64,000 nt of DNA from contig OZ244154.1 of assembly GCA_965216335.1 (NCBI GenBank), positions 372,001 through 436,000 on the forward strand, in the 5' to 3' direction. The stretch comes from JAHEJE01 sp965216335. Lineage in GTDB: Bacteria; Pseudomonadota; Alphaproteobacteria; Rhizobiales; Aestuariivirgaceae. How positions within the stretch are numbered: position 1 is the first letter of the stretch; each line of letters begins with the position of its first letter. Positions 52,498 through 61,963 of the stretch are shown here, one piece after another. The position numbers were made by a program, and so were the translations under genes. The notes under the pieces are model-generated. The model made no database searches. It saw nothing but the letters and a program-made list of their open reading frames with translations, and had not been told where the DNA came from.

Positions 52498-53751
52498 ATG
52501 GTTAGCATGAGTAAATTGAGCAAGAGTGCGCTGTGGCGGCCTGTGCTTGTCGTGGGTTCGACGATGCTGCTGGGGGCTTGTTCCTCGGATCTGCAGCGGT
52601 TTTCCGACTATCCGCCCGTCAACCAGACGGCCTCGACATCACCGGCTGCGAGCAGTGGCGCAAGCGTTCAGTCGAGCAGGCTCGGCGGCACTTCGCTGAC
52701 GGCGAATGCCAAGCCGTCATGGCAGACGGGCTATGCTGCATCAGGTTCATCAAGCGCTGCGGCCGCACCGGCCCGCACGGCATATACCGCCCCCTCACGT
52801 CCATCAGCTTCCGGCACCGTTCAGGTGCAGCCGGGCCAGACCATGTACAGCATCGCCCGGGCTAACAACCTGACAGTCGGCCAGCTGGCGTCCGCCAACA
52901 ACATTCCGGCGCCCTACACGTTGAAGGTCGGCCAACGCCTGACGGTACCGGGCACCAGTCAGCCAACCTCACCGGCGGCAACCTTTACGCCGGTCAGTCA
53001 CAACGTTGCGCCGAAGAACTACGCCGGTACCAACCTTCACCGCGTGAGTGCCGGTGAGACGCTGTTCGCCGTCGGCCGCAAGTACAATGTGCATCCCTAC
53101 AAGATTGCCGAACACAACGGCCTGGCAAAGCCCTACAGCCTGAGCGTCGGACAGCAGCTTCGCATCCCCGGGTCCGATGGCTTCCGCAGTGCTGCAGCGA
53201 CTTCGAGTTCGACAGGAAGCACGCTGACCAAGCAGTCTGCATATTCCGGTTCCACGGTGACCAAGGATCAGTCGAAGGTCGCGGCGGCGCAGCCTGTGCA
53301 ACAGGTCCAGAAGACCACGATGCAGAACCGGACCAGCATCGTCGGCACGAACGATACCGGCGCCGGGTTCCGCTGGCCGGTACGCGGGCGCCTGATTTCC
53401 AGGTACGGATCCAAGCCGAACGGCACGCGCAACGAGGGCATCAACATCGCCGTGCCGGAGGGCACCGACATCCGCGCATCCGAAGCCGGCGTGGTCGCCT
53501 ATTCAGGCAATGAACTCAAAGGCTACGGCAACCTTATCCTGGTCCGTCACCCCGACGGCTGGGTCACCGCCTACGCGCACGCCAAGGAGGCCTTCGTCCA
53601 GCGCGGTGATACGGTGCGCCGCGGCCAGGTGATCGCCAAGGCCGGCTCGACCGGTTCGGTAAACTCGCCGCAACTGCACTTTGAACTGCGCAAGGGCGCC
53701 TCGGCGGTCGATCCTGAGAAATATCTGTCTTCAGCGACGGCATCGAACTGA
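52498..53751 (+). CDS. nlpD: NlpD-like lipoprotein: two LysM domains and degenerate LytM (M23) domain
   Basis: About 417 residues from ATG 52498; ATGs at 52456 and 52507 are also possible. A lipoprotein signal ends at the lipobox LLGAC. Two LysM repeats (about 106-151 and 179-225) bind peptidoglycan. The C-terminal M23 domain (about 290-411) reads NEGINIAVPEG and SPQLHFELR where active enzymes have HxGxD and HLHFE, so zinc ligands are missing. This matches NlpD/EnvC-type amidase activators rather than peptidases. Gene order surE-pcm-nlpD supports the name. Confidence 0.92.
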   Translation: MVSMSKLSKSALWRPVLVVGSTMLLGACSSDLQRFSDYPPVNQTASTSPAASSGASVQSSRLGGTSLTANAKPSWQTGYAASGSSSAAAAPARTAYTAPSRPSASGTVQVQPGQTMYSIARANNLTVGQLASANNIPAPYTLKVGQRLTVPGTSQPTSPAATFTPVSHNVAPKNYAGTNLHRVSAGETLFAVGRKYNVHPYKIAEHNGLAKPYSLSVGQQLRIPGSDGFRSAAATSSSTGSTLTKQSAYSGSTVTKDQSKVAAAQPVQQVQKTTMQNRTSIVGTNDTGAGFRWPVRGRLISRYGSKPNGTRNEGINIAVPEGTDIRASEAGVVAYSGNELKGYGNLILVRHPDGWVTAYAHAKEAFVQRGDTVRRGQVIAKAGSTGSVNSPQLHFELRKGASAVDPEKYLSSATASN

Positions 53752-53794
53752 CAATCGGGTTCCCACATCTCCCGATTGTCGCTTCAGCCACAAC

Positions 53795-53828
53795 AGGCCC
53801 GGCCCCTCCGCCGGGCCTATTGCTTTTG
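53795..53828 (+). terminator. Rho-independent terminator after nlpD
   Basis: A perfect 9-bp stem AGGCCCGGC/GCCGGGCCT (53795-53803 and 53810-53818) with six-base loop, followed by ATTGCTTTT. It lies 43 bases past the nlpD stop. Confidence 0.8.
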
Positions 53829-53881
53829 GCTGGACCGCCACGCATCATCGCGACCGGCAAACAACGAAAACCGGAGAAACG

Positions 53882-54547
53882 ATGATGTTCACCGTTTGGG
53901 GCAGGCGCAGTTCGAGCAATGTTCAGAAGGTTCTGTGGGCGCTGGAAGAAGCGGGCGTGGAATATGACCGCCACACCGTAGGCGGCAGCTTCGGCGGGAC
54001 CGACACGCCGGAATACCGCAAGCTTAACCCCAACAAACTGGTGCCGGCAATCCAGGACGGCACCATCAAGATGTTTGAAAGCGATGCCATCGTGCGTTAC
54101 ATCTCGCGCCGCTATGGCAGGGGAACGCTGGCCCCGCGCGGCCACCGCGCTTTTGCGCTGGCCGAACAATGGATGGAATGGACGAACTCCTCCTTCAAGC
54201 CGCCGGTCACCGGCATTTTCTGGAACAAGGTTCGCTTGCCGGCGGAACAGTACGACGCGGCTGCGGTCAGGCAGGCGGAAAAAGCCTGTATCGAGCAGCT
54301 CAAGATCGTCAATCGTGGTCTGGGCCGCAAGCCATGGCTCGCCGGCAAGCACTTCAGCCATGGAGAAATACCGCTTGGCATCCTGTACTGGCGCTACAAG
54401 CAGCTCGACGTCATGCACGCCAATACGCCGAACCTCGACAGGTGGTTCGAGCAGCTCAAGCAGCGCCCGGCCTACCAGAAGACGGTGATGGTGCCGATCG
54501 GCTCAAACAAGGCCGAATGGGACAGGCACGAAAAAGAACTCAGGTAG
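53882..54547 (+). CDS. glutathione S-transferase family protein
   Basis: 221 residues from ATG 53882, with GGAGAAAC upstream; the next ATG at 53885 is also possible. The N-terminal thioredoxin-like domain begins MFTVWGRRSSSNVQKVLWAL and has the LVPAIQDGTIKMFESDAIVRYI glutathione-binding segment (Pro, Glu, Ser). An all-helical C-terminal domain follows. The catalytic residue is probably one of the N-terminal Ser. It may detoxify electrophiles. It ends inside the last bases of the convergent DUF815 gene (8-base overlap). Confidence 0.9.
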   Translation: MMFTVWGRRSSSNVQKVLWALEEAGVEYDRHTVGGSFGGTDTPEYRKLNPNKLVPAIQDGTIKMFESDAIVRYISRRYGRGTLAPRGHRAFALAEQWMEWTNSSFKPPVTGIFWNKVRLPAEQYDAAAVRQAEKACIEQLKIVNRGLGRKPWLAGKHFSHGEIPLGILYWRYKQLDVMHANTPNLDRWFEQLKQRPAYQKTVMVPIGSNKAEWDRHEKELR

Positions 54548-55397
54548 CCAGCCTCTGACCCAGCCGCCCGGCCAGGTCCTGGATGTACTGCCAAGCGACC
54601 CGGCCGGAGCGGGCGCCGCGTGTCGTCGCCCATTCTATGGCTTCGGAGCGCATGTCGTTCCTGGGGTGGTCGAGGCCGTAATGGTCGGCGTAGCCGTAGA
54701 CCATATCGAGGAACTCGTCCTGCGAGCAGTTGTGAAAACCAAGCCACAAGCCGAAACGGTCCGACAGCGAGACCTTTTCCTGAACCGCTTCGGACGGGTT
54801 GATGGCGGTTGAACGCTCATTTTCCATCATGTCGCGCGGCAGCAGGTGGCGGCGGTTCGAGGTGGCATAGAAAATCATGTTGTCGGGCCGGCCCTCGATG
54901 CCGCCCTCCAGCGCCGCCTTGAGCGATTTGTAGGATGTATCATTGGCGTCGAACGACAGGTCGTCGCAAAACACGATGAACCGGCACGTCGGGTTGTGCC
55001 TCAGGATACCCATCAGCGCCGGCAGGCTCTCGATATCCTCGCGGTGGATTTCGATCAGCTTGAGGGCGGAATGTTTTCGGTTGATCTCGGCGTGAGCCGC
55101 CTTGACGGTCGAGCTCTTGCCCATGCCGCGCGCGCCCCACAGCAGGGCGTTGTTGGCCGGCAGCCCGCTGGCGAAGCGCTCGGTATTCTCAAGCAGCGTA
55201 TCGCGCATCCGGTCGATGCCCTTGAGCAACGCCAGGTCGACACGGTTAACCGCCGGCACTGGCACCAGCGCCGGCGGTTCGGCCTGCCAGATGAACGCCT
55301 GGGCGGCGTCGAGGTCGAGCGGCGCGCCCTCAGCCGGCGCCAGGCGCTCAAGAGCATCGGCAATACGAGTCAGCACGGGGAGCAATTCACTGGCCAT
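54540..55397 (-). CDS. DUF815-family AAA ATPase
   Basis: 285 residues. Walker A GARGMGKSS (near residue 90) and Walker B RFIVFCDDLSF (near 140), followed by a sensor-like FYATSNRRHL, are intact. DUF815 proteins are AAA-type ATPases of unknown cellular role, common next to yajC/secDF in alphaproteobacteria. It is convergent with the GST gene and divergent from yajC. Confidence 0.93.
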   Translation of the reverse strand: MASELLPVLTRIADALERLAPAEGAPLDLDAAQAFIWQAEPPALVPVPAVNRVDLALLKGIDRMRDTLLENTERFASGLPANNALLWGARGMGKSSTVKAAHAEINRKHSALKLIEIHREDIESLPALMGILRHNPTCRFIVFCDDLSFDANDTSYKSLKAALEGGIEGRPDNMIFYATSNRRHLLPRDMMENERSTAINPSEAVQEKVSLSDRFGLWLGFHNCSQDEFLDMVYGYADHYGLDHPRNDMRSEAIEWATTRGARSGRVAWQYIQDLAGRLGQRLAT

Positions 55398-55577
55398 GGC
55401 GGCATCCAGAATTCAGCAACTGTTGCAACGGTGCACCTGCTTAACCGCCCGGTTCCGCCGATACAAGCTTTTGCCCGGTGATCGCGGTTGCAATGCCGGC
55501 CCGCGTCGCTATATATCGCTGAATGTTCACGGGCAACCGTAGCCCGGCTGCGGCAGCTCAGAGGGGAGCGAGGTTAG

Positions 55578-55919
55578 ATGTTTATTTCAACAGCATATGC
55601 GCAGAGTGCGGGCGGCGGCGGAGGCGGCGACCTTCTCAGCATGCTGCTGCCCCTGGTGATGATCATGGCGGTTTTCTGGTTCCTGCTGATCCGGCCCCAG
55701 CAAAAGCGCATGAAAGAACACCAGGCATTGGTCGCAAACGTTCGCCGCGGCGACATGATCGTCACCAGCAGCGGGCTGATCGGCAAGGTCGCCAAGGTGG
55801 TCGACGACATCGAAGTGGATGTCGACCTGGCCGACAACGTGCGAGTCCGCATGCTCAAGCAGGCGATCAGCGAGGTGCGGGTCAAGGGCGAACCCGTCAA
55901 GGACGCAGGCAAGAAGTAA
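55578..55919 (+). CDS. yajC: preprotein translocase accessory subunit YajC
   Basis: 113 residues. One N-terminal membrane segment (about 20-40, MLLPLVMIMAVFWFLLIRPQ) followed by the QQKRMKEHQALVANVRRGD family block. YajC associates with SecDF. secD follows 18 bases later, giving the canonical yajC-secD-secF operon. Confidence 0.95.
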   Translation: MFISTAYAQSAGGGGGGDLLSMLLPLVMIMAVFWFLLIRPQQKRMKEHQALVANVRRGDMIVTSSGLIGKVAKVVDDIEVDVDLADNVRVRMLKQAISEVRVKGEPVKDAGKK

Positions 55920-55937
55920 CCCAGGCGATCCGCCCCC

Positions 55938-57548
55938 ATGCTGCATTTCACCAAATGGAAGGCCTTCAGCATCGTCGCGATCATCCTCGCGGGCATCCTG
56001 ATGGCGCTGCCGAATGTTCTGCAGGAAAGCACGCGGGCGAAGATTCCGTCTTTTCTGCCGAGCACGCCCGTGACCCTGGGACTCGACCTGCAGGGCGGCA
56101 GTCATGTGCTGCTGGAGGTCGACAAGACATCGCTGCGCCAGACGCTGGCCAAGCAACTGCGCGGCGATGTGCGCCAGACCCTGTGGCTCGACAGAAAGAT
56201 CAAACATACGGTTTCGCAGCGTCCGGACGGCTCGGCCATCGTACGCATAACCGAGCCCGGCAAGGTCGATGAAGCCCTGGAGGCACTTCAGACCCTGAGC
56301 CAGCAGGTCAACACCGGCTTTTTCAACCAGGGCGCCGACGTTCAGGACATGGAGTTTGATCGCAATGGCGATCAGATCACCATTCGGTTTTCCGACACCG
56401 GACTGGAACAGCGGATCGGACGGGCAGTCGAGCAGTCGCTTGAGATCATCGGCCGCCGCATCAACGCGCTTGGCACGACCGAACCGACCATCCAACGCCA
56501 GGGTATCGACCGTATTCTGGTCCAGGTCCCCGGGCTGCAGGACCCGGCCCGCCTGAAAGCCATTCTCGGCCAAACCGCAAAGCTGACGTTTCAGTTGCTG
56601 TGCGAGACGCAGCGCCAGTCACCGGATGACCGGGTTCCGGCCGGATGCGAGGAACTGGAGGCGCGTGAAGGCGCGCTGCAGCCGTACTGGGTGCAGACGT
56701 CGCGCCGTGCAACTGTCGACGGTGCCGATCTGGTCGACGCGCAACCCGGATTCGATTCGCGCAACGGCGAGCCGATCGTCACCTTCCGCTTCAACACCAA
56801 GGGCGCGCAGCTTTTTGGCCGCCTGACCCAGGCCAACGTCAACCGGCCGTTCGCCATCGTGCTAGACTCAAAGGTGGTCAGCGCGCCGGTAATCAACGAG
56901 CCGATCCTTGGTGGCACGGGACAGATTTCCGGCAACTTTACTGTCGAGGAGGTGAACGACCTGGCCATCGTTTTGCGCTCAGGTGCGCTGCCGGCCAAGC
57001 TGGTGATCGTCGAGGAACGCACGGTCGGGCCGAGCCTTGGTTCGGACTCGGTACGCGCCGGCCTGATCGCCTGCATTATCGGCCTGATCGGTGTGCTGGT
57101 CTTCATGGTCATCAGCTATGGCCTGTTCGGCGTGTTTGCCTGCGTCGCGTTGGTGTCGAATTTGTTACTGCTGGTTGGTATTCTCAGCCTGCTGCAGGCC
57201 ACGCTGACGCTGCCGGGCATCGCCGGTATCGTGCTGACGCTCGGCATGGCGGTCGACTCCAACGTGCTGGTGTTCGAGCGCATCCGCGAGGAGGTTCGCA
57301 ATGGCCGCTCGCCGCTCAACGCCATCGAGACGGGCTTCTCGCGGGCACTGGGCACCATCCTCGACGCCAACATCACCACCTTTATCGCCGCCGTCATTCT
57401 GTTCGGCATGGGCTCGGGGCCCATCCGCGGCTTTGCCGTGACGCTCGGCCTTGGCATTCTTACCACTGTCTTCACCGCCTACACGCTGACCCGGCTGATC
57501 GTCGCCTGGTGGGTGCGGCAGAAGCGGCCCAAGGCCGTGCCGCTATAG
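55938..57548 (+). CDS. secD: protein translocase subunit SecD
   Basis: 536 residues. An N-terminal membrane helix, a large periplasmic domain (with LGLDLQGGSHVLLEVD near residue 48), then five helices including GMAVDSNVLVFERIREE. SecD uses the proton gradient to help pull proteins through SecYEG. It is followed by secF after 13 bases. Confidence 0.97.
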   Translation: MLHFTKWKAFSIVAIILAGILMALPNVLQESTRAKIPSFLPSTPVTLGLDLQGGSHVLLEVDKTSLRQTLAKQLRGDVRQTLWLDRKIKHTVSQRPDGSAIVRITEPGKVDEALEALQTLSQQVNTGFFNQGADVQDMEFDRNGDQITIRFSDTGLEQRIGRAVEQSLEIIGRRINALGTTEPTIQRQGIDRILVQVPGLQDPARLKAILGQTAKLTFQLLCETQRQSPDDRVPAGCEELEAREGALQPYWVQTSRRATVDGADLVDAQPGFDSRNGEPIVTFRFNTKGAQLFGRLTQANVNRPFAIVLDSKVVSAPVINEPILGGTGQISGNFTVEEVNDLAIVLRSGALPAKLVIVEERTVGPSLGSDSVRAGLIACIIGLIGVLVFMVISYGLFGVFACVALVSNLLLLVGILSLLQATLTLPGIAGIVLTLGMAVDSNVLVFERIREEVRNGRSPLNAIETGFSRALGTILDANITTFIAAVILFGMGSGPIRGFAVTLGLGILTTVFTAYTLTRLIVAWWVRQKRPKAVPL

Positions 57549-57561
57549 GAACGCTACGATC

Positions 57562-58500
57562 ATGAAACCGCTCAGACTGGTCCCGGACGACACCAAAATC
57601 AGCTTCATGCACTATGCCCGACCGGCGATCATTGCATCGCTGGCGGCCTGTGTGGTGTCGCTGTTGCTGTTTGCCTTTATCGGCCTGAACTACGGCATCG
57701 ACTTCAAGGGCGGCACGCTGATCGAGATCCGCACCCAGCAGGCCGCCGACATCGGCGCTTTGCGCGACAAGGTTGGTAGCCTGGGGTTGGGTGACGTCGA
57801 GCTGCAGGAGTTCGGGGCGTCAACAGATGTGCTGATCCGCGTCGAGACACAGCCCGGCGGCGAGGAAGCCCAGCAGAACGCTATCAACGCCGTCAAGACC
57901 GCACTTGGCGAGGGGATCGATTATCGGCGTGTCGAGGTCGTCGGTCCCAAGGTGTCCGGCGAGTTGAAACAACAGGGCACGATCGCGGTGCTCCTGGCAA
58001 TCGTTGCCGTCATGATCTACATCTGGTTCCGCTTTGAATGGCAGTTTGCCGTCGGTGCGGTGGCCTCGCTGAGCCATGACGTCATCCTGACCATCGGGCT
58101 GTTTTCGATCCTCGGCATCGAGTTTAACCTGTCGATCATCGCCGCAATCCTGACCATCGTCGGCTATTCGCTGAACGATACCGTGGTGGTCTATGACAGA
58201 GTTCGAGAAAACCTGCGCAAGTACAAGAAAATGTCGCTAAGCGACCTAATCGACCTGTCGCTGAACCAGATGCTGCCGCGTACCATCATGACGTCGATCT
58301 CGACGCTTGTCGCCCTTCTGGCGCTGTACATTTTCGGCGGCGAGGTGATCCGCGGCTTTACCTTCGCCATGATCTGGGGCGTCGTCATCGGTACCTACTC
58401 GTCGATCTTCATCGCTGCACCGGTGCTGATCTACCTCGGCGCCCGCATCGACCAGACGAGCGGCGGCAAGGACAAGGCGGCCGACGCCGCACGGCCCTGA
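57562..58500 (+). CDS. secF: protein translocase subunit SecF
   Basis: 312 residues. GIDFKGGTLIEIRT near residue 48 and GYSLNDTVVVYDRVRENLR near 200 are the family's periplasmic and membrane motifs; six membrane segments. It works with SecD. The next gene begins 13 bases later, so the operon probably continues. Confidence 0.97.
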   Translation: MKPLRLVPDDTKISFMHYARPAIIASLAACVVSLLLFAFIGLNYGIDFKGGTLIEIRTQQAADIGALRDKVGSLGLGDVELQEFGASTDVLIRVETQPGGEEAQQNAINAVKTALGEGIDYRRVEVVGPKVSGELKQQGTIAVLLAIVAVMIYIWFRFEWQFAVGAVASLSHDVILTIGLFSILGIEFNLSIIAAILTIVGYSLNDTVVVYDRVRENLRKYKKMSLSDLIDLSLNQMLPRTIMTSISTLVALLALYIFGGEVIRGFTFAMIWGVVIGTYSSIFIAAPVLIYLGARIDQTSGGKDKAADAARP

Positions 58501-58513
58501 TCGGCAAGGTCCG

Positions 58514-58900
58514 GTGCAACCGCATCTCCCCGAACGCGCACCCATCGATGCTTACGGCAATGGCGGTTTCCGCTTTGCCGGCATGTCCCACCGCGGCTCG
58601 CTGCTGATCGTACCATCGGGCATTTACGGCTGGCCGGTTGGCGATGCGGCGCACACTGGCCTTGATGACTTCGCGATGGTGTGGCCCGAAGCTGACGAAA
58701 TCGGCTTTGTGCTGTTCGGCACCGGAGATGCCCAGGTCTGGCCGCCACGCGAAGTCGAGCGAGCGTTCAGCGAAAAGGGTATAGGGCTTGAGGTCATGCA
58801 GACCGGCGCGGCGGTGCGGACCTACAACGTCTTGCTGGCGGAAAGGCGCCCGGTCGCCGCGGCGCTGATCGCGGTCGAAGACCACCGCGGGGTTGCATGA
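58514..58900 (+). CDS. Mth938/NDUFAF3-like domain protein
   Basis: 128 residues beginning GTG 58514. The fold-defining segments FRFAGMSHRGSLLIVPSGIYGWP, read in two blocks, and GLEVMQTGAAVRTYNVLLAE match the Mth938-type (DUF498) family that includes human complex I assembly factor NDUFAF3. The bacterial role is not established; assembly of the respiratory NADH dehydrogenase is the obvious hypothesis. It follows secF by 13 bases and precedes the NDUFAF6-like gene by 13 bases. Confidence 0.88.
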   Translation: MQPHLPERAPIDAYGNGGFRFAGMSHRGSLLIVPSGIYGWPVGDAAHTGLDDFAMVWPEADEIGFVLFGTGDAQVWPPREVERAFSEKGIGLEVMQTGAAVRTYNVLLAERRPVAAALIAVEDHRGVA

Positions 58901-58913
58901 CGGGGCAGGGCGG

Positions 58914-59774
58914 ATGTCAGTGACGGTCGGCCAGTCCATCGTCTATTGCCGGACGCTAATCGCCAGGGCCGACCGCGACCGGTACCTGTCCAGTCTGCTG
59001 GCGCCAGGCGAACAGCAGCCCGATCTGTGGGCGATTTATGCGTTCAACACGGAAATCGCTTCGATTCGTGACAGCGTGTCGGAGCCGCAACTGGGCGAAA
59101 TCCGCCTGCAATGGTGGCGCGACGCCATTGCCGCCGTCTATAGCGGCGGCAGCACGGCGGACCATCCGGTGATGCAGGCGCTTGCCCCGGTGATCGCCCG
59201 CACCGCTTTGCCGCAACATGCTTTCGCCAACATGATCGAGGCCCGCCGCTTCGATCTTTACGACGACCCCATGCTGACCATGAACGACCTAGAAGGTTAT
59301 CTCGGCGAGACCTCCAGCATGCTCATGCAGATGGCCGCGCGCATCCTGGCCGGAGAAGCGGCCCATGACCTGGCGGAGGTGTCCGGCTATGCCGGAGTGG
59401 CCTACGGACTGACTGGTCTCATGCGCGCTCTGCCGGTGCATTGCGCCCGCGGTCAATGCTACATGCCGCTGGATGTGCTGGCCCGCTGCGAATTGACAAC
59501 GAGCGATCTCCTGTCGCGGCGCGCCTCGGCATCCATCGATCTGCTGTTGTCCAAACTCCGGCACAAGGCAGGTTCGCGCCTTGCCGAGGCCCGGGCGATG
59601 CATGCCAGGGTGCCGCCGGCGGCCTTGCCCGCTTACTGGCCGGCCAGCCTGGTTGACGTCTATTTGAAACGCCTGGCAAGGCCACGCGGCAATCCGCTCA
59701 AGGTGATTCAAGAGGTTTCGCAGCTACGCTGCCAAACAAAACTCTGGTGGATGGCCCGCCGTGGAACATTCTGA
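58914..59774 (+). CDS. squalene/phytoene-synthase-family protein, NDUFAF6-like
   Basis: 286 residues from ATG 58914 with GGGGCAGGG upstream. All-helical trans-prenyltransferase fold; the AIYAFNTEIASIRDSV segment stands where true synthases have the first Asp-rich motif, and here it lacks the DxxxD pattern. That points to the non-catalytic NDUFAF6-type branch (complex I assembly) rather than carotenoid synthesis. Its pairing with an NDUFAF3-like gene strongly supports this. No other carotenoid or hopanoid genes are visible. Confidence 0.85.
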   Translation: MSVTVGQSIVYCRTLIARADRDRYLSSLLAPGEQQPDLWAIYAFNTEIASIRDSVSEPQLGEIRLQWWRDAIAAVYSGGSTADHPVMQALAPVIARTALPQHAFANMIEARRFDLYDDPMLTMNDLEGYLGETSSMLMQMAARILAGEAAHDLAEVSGYAGVAYGLTGLMRALPVHCARGQCYMPLDVLARCELTTSDLLSRRASASIDLLLSKLRHKAGSRLAEARAMHARVPPAALPAYWPASLVDVYLKRLARPRGNPLKVIQEVSQLRCQTKLWWMARRGTF

Positions 59775-59776
59775 AT

Positions 59777-61189
59777 TCACTCTGCCGCCGCGACGCTGCC
59801 TACACTCAACCAGTTTCCGAAATCCCGGCGCGCCCGCGTAGTATAGGCCCGCTTGCGCGCCACCTGCTTGTCCTTGCCGCGCACACGCTTTCCGTCGATC
59901 TCGGTTGGCACTTCGACCGGTGGAAAAAGGCCGAAATTGACGTTCATCGGCTGGAACGACCGGGTCTTGCCGCCCTCATCGGCATTGATGTGTCCGCCGG
60001 TGATATGAGCCAGCAGGGCACCGTGCGCAGTCGTCGCCGGTGGCGGCACGAAGGTCTGGCCGAACATCTCCGCCGCGGCCATTCGCCCGGCCAGATAACC
60101 GATGGCGGCGCTTTCCACGTAGCCCTCGACGCCGGTGATCTGGCCGGCAAAGCGGATGGCTGGTGCCGACTTGAGCCGGAGCTCGGCATCCAGGTGCTTG
60201 GGGCTGTTGACGAACGTGTTGCGGTGCAGCCCGCCGAGGCGGGCGAACTCGGCCTTCTCGAGGCCGGGGATGGTGCGGAAGATGCGCACCTGCTCGGCAT
60301 ATTTCAGCTTCGTCTGAAAGCCGACCATGTTGTACAGCGTACCCAGCATGTTGTCCTGGCGCAGTTGCACGACCGCATAGGGTTTGAAGTCCGGCTGATG
60401 CGCATTGGTTAGCCCACGCGGCTTCATCGGTCCGTGCCGCAGGGTTTCCGGTCCACGCTCGGCCATCACCTCGATCGGCAGACAGCCGTCGAAATATGGC
60501 GTTGAGGCCTCCCACTCGCGGAATTCGGTCTTGCCGCCGGTAACCAGCGCGTCGACGAAGCCGTAGTACTGCTCCTTGTCCATGGGACAGTTGATGTAGT
60601 CGGCGCCGGTGCCGCCCGGGCCGGCCTTGTCGTAACGCGACTGGTACCAGGCAACATCGAAGTCGATGGTGTCGCGATAGACGATCGGCGCGATGGCGTC
60701 GAAAAAAGCGAGCCCGTCATCGCCGGTCAGTTCGCAAATCCTGGCGGCAAGACGCGATGAGGTGAGCGGTCCGGTGGCGATGATGACATGCGGCCAGTCC
60801 GCCCGCAGCGGCTCCGTGACTTCCTCGCGCGCCAGCGTGATGTTTGGGTGGCTTTCTATGCTCCGGGTCACATGCGCCGCAAAGCCCTCGCGATCGACGG
60901 CAAGCGCTCCGCCGGCCGGCAGCTTGCAGGCATCGCCGGCGGACATGATCAACGACCCGGCCAGTCGCATTTCGGCGTGCAGCAGGCCGACGGCGTTGGT
61001 TTCAGCGTCATCGGAGCGAAACGAATTGGAGCAAACCAGCTCGGCCAGGTGTTCCGTCTGATGCGCATCGGTGCCGACGAGCGGCCGCATCTCGTGCAGC
61101 ACCACCCGGCAGCCGCCCTGCGCCGCGGTGTGGGCTGCCTGGGCACCAGCCAGCCCGCCGCCGATGATATGCAGTTCGCGATTGTCCAT
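59777..61189 (-). CDS. trmFO: methylenetetrahydrofolate-tRNA-(uracil-5-)-methyltransferase TrmFO
   Basis: 470 residues from ATG 61189; upstream in-frame extension overlaps the next gene and is not needed. The FAD-binding start is LHIIGGGLAGAQAAHTAAQGG, and VCSNSFRSD, NCPMDKEQYYGFVDALV and RHGPMKPRGL are TrmFO signatures. It makes 5-methyluridine at tRNA position 54 using folate and FADH2. It is convergent with the NDUFAF6-like gene. Confidence 0.96.
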   Translation of the reverse strand: MDNRELHIIGGGLAGAQAAHTAAQGGCRVVLHEMRPLVGTDAHQTEHLAELVCSNSFRSDDAETNAVGLLHAEMRLAGSLIMSAGDACKLPAGGALAVDREGFAAHVTRSIESHPNITLAREEVTEPLRADWPHVIIATGPLTSSRLAARICELTGDDGLAFFDAIAPIVYRDTIDFDVAWYQSRYDKAGPGGTGADYINCPMDKEQYYGFVDALVTGGKTEFREWEASTPYFDGCLPIEVMAERGPETLRHGPMKPRGLTNAHQPDFKPYAVVQLRQDNMLGTLYNMVGFQTKLKYAEQVRIFRTIPGLEKAEFARLGGLHRNTFVNSPKHLDAELRLKSAPAIRFAGQITGVEGYVESAAIGYLAGRMAAAEMFGQTFVPPPATTAHGALLAHITGGHINADEGGKTRSFQPMNVNFGLFPPVEVPTEIDGKRVRGKDKQVARKRAYTTRARRDFGNWLSVGSVAAAE

Positions 61190-61264
61190 GGCCAACGGCC
61201 TATCACGTCTGAACCTGCGCGCAAACCACTTGCTTTGGTCACCCGCCATCTGCACAGTCCGCGG

Positions 61265-61951
61265 ATGACCCGCCGAAGCTCCGCAGCGCTTTTCGTTTTC
61301 CTTGCACTGTCTCGACTGACGACCGTGCCGGCACAGGCCGAACCGGAAACAGGACCCTCGTTCGATTGCAGCCGCGCCGCCACCGCAACGGAAAAGGCGA
61401 TTTGTGGCGACATGACCTTGCTGGGCTACATGGACCGTACCTTGGCCGCTCTGTACAGCGAGGCAAGGCAGGGGGAAGTTGCAGGACTTGCCCGGCTACA
61501 GAAACGCTGGCTGGCCAAACGCGATGCCTGCGGTGCGGATGCTGCATGTCTGAGCGCGAGCTACCTCAAGAGACTGAAAGAGCTGTCGCGCGATCTCGGC
61601 GATGAAAGTGGCGTATCCGGCGGTTACGGCTACCAACTGTCCGACGAAACCAATTTCGGCGAGATGTGGCTGGCGCGGCATGCCGACGGATCGCTGAGCG
61701 GCGGCTTGCAGACGGTATCCGGGCCGACATTTCATCTGTGTACGGTTGAGTTTTCAAACGCCGAGGCAATCGGGGATGCCTGGATATGGCATCAGGCCAA
61801 GCCCGGAGGCAACGATCGCTACGAACGCTGCACGGTCTTGCTGCGCCGGCAGCCGAGCGGCATCCGCATCGATTCAATCGGCTGCCGACAATACTGCGGC
61901 GCACGCGGCTGGTTCGATGCGGACTATACGTCCGATAAGACGAAAGAGTGA
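61265..61951 (+). CDS. secreted LprI/DUF1311-like protein
   Basis: 228 residues from ATG 61265 with a Sec signal peptide (about 1-25, AQA site). Residues about 33-110 have the LprI-type pattern: FDCSRAATATEKAICGDMTLLGYMD in two blocks, then WLAKRDACGADAACLSASYLKRL, with paired Cys. LprI-type proteins are small secreted proteins, some of which inhibit lysozyme. The C-terminal 100 residues have further Cys pairs and no family I recognise. It is divergent from trmFO and convergent with the LysR gene. Confidence 0.8.
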   Translation: MTRRSSAALFVFLALSRLTTVPAQAEPETGPSFDCSRAATATEKAICGDMTLLGYMDRTLAALYSEARQGEVAGLARLQKRWLAKRDACGADAACLSASYLKRLKELSRDLGDESGVSGGYGYQLSDETNFGEMWLARHADGSLSGGLQTVSGPTFHLCTVEFSNAEAIGDAWIWHQAKPGGNDRYERCTVLLRRQPSGIRIDSIGCRQYCGARGWFDADYTSDKTKE

Positions 61952-61963
61952 AAAGTACTGCCC

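Noticed and set aside
58914..59774. Phytoene or squalene synthase for carotenoids/hopanoids
   Set aside because: The Asp-rich motif is not intact and the neighbour is NDUFAF3-like, so the complex I assembly branch fits better.
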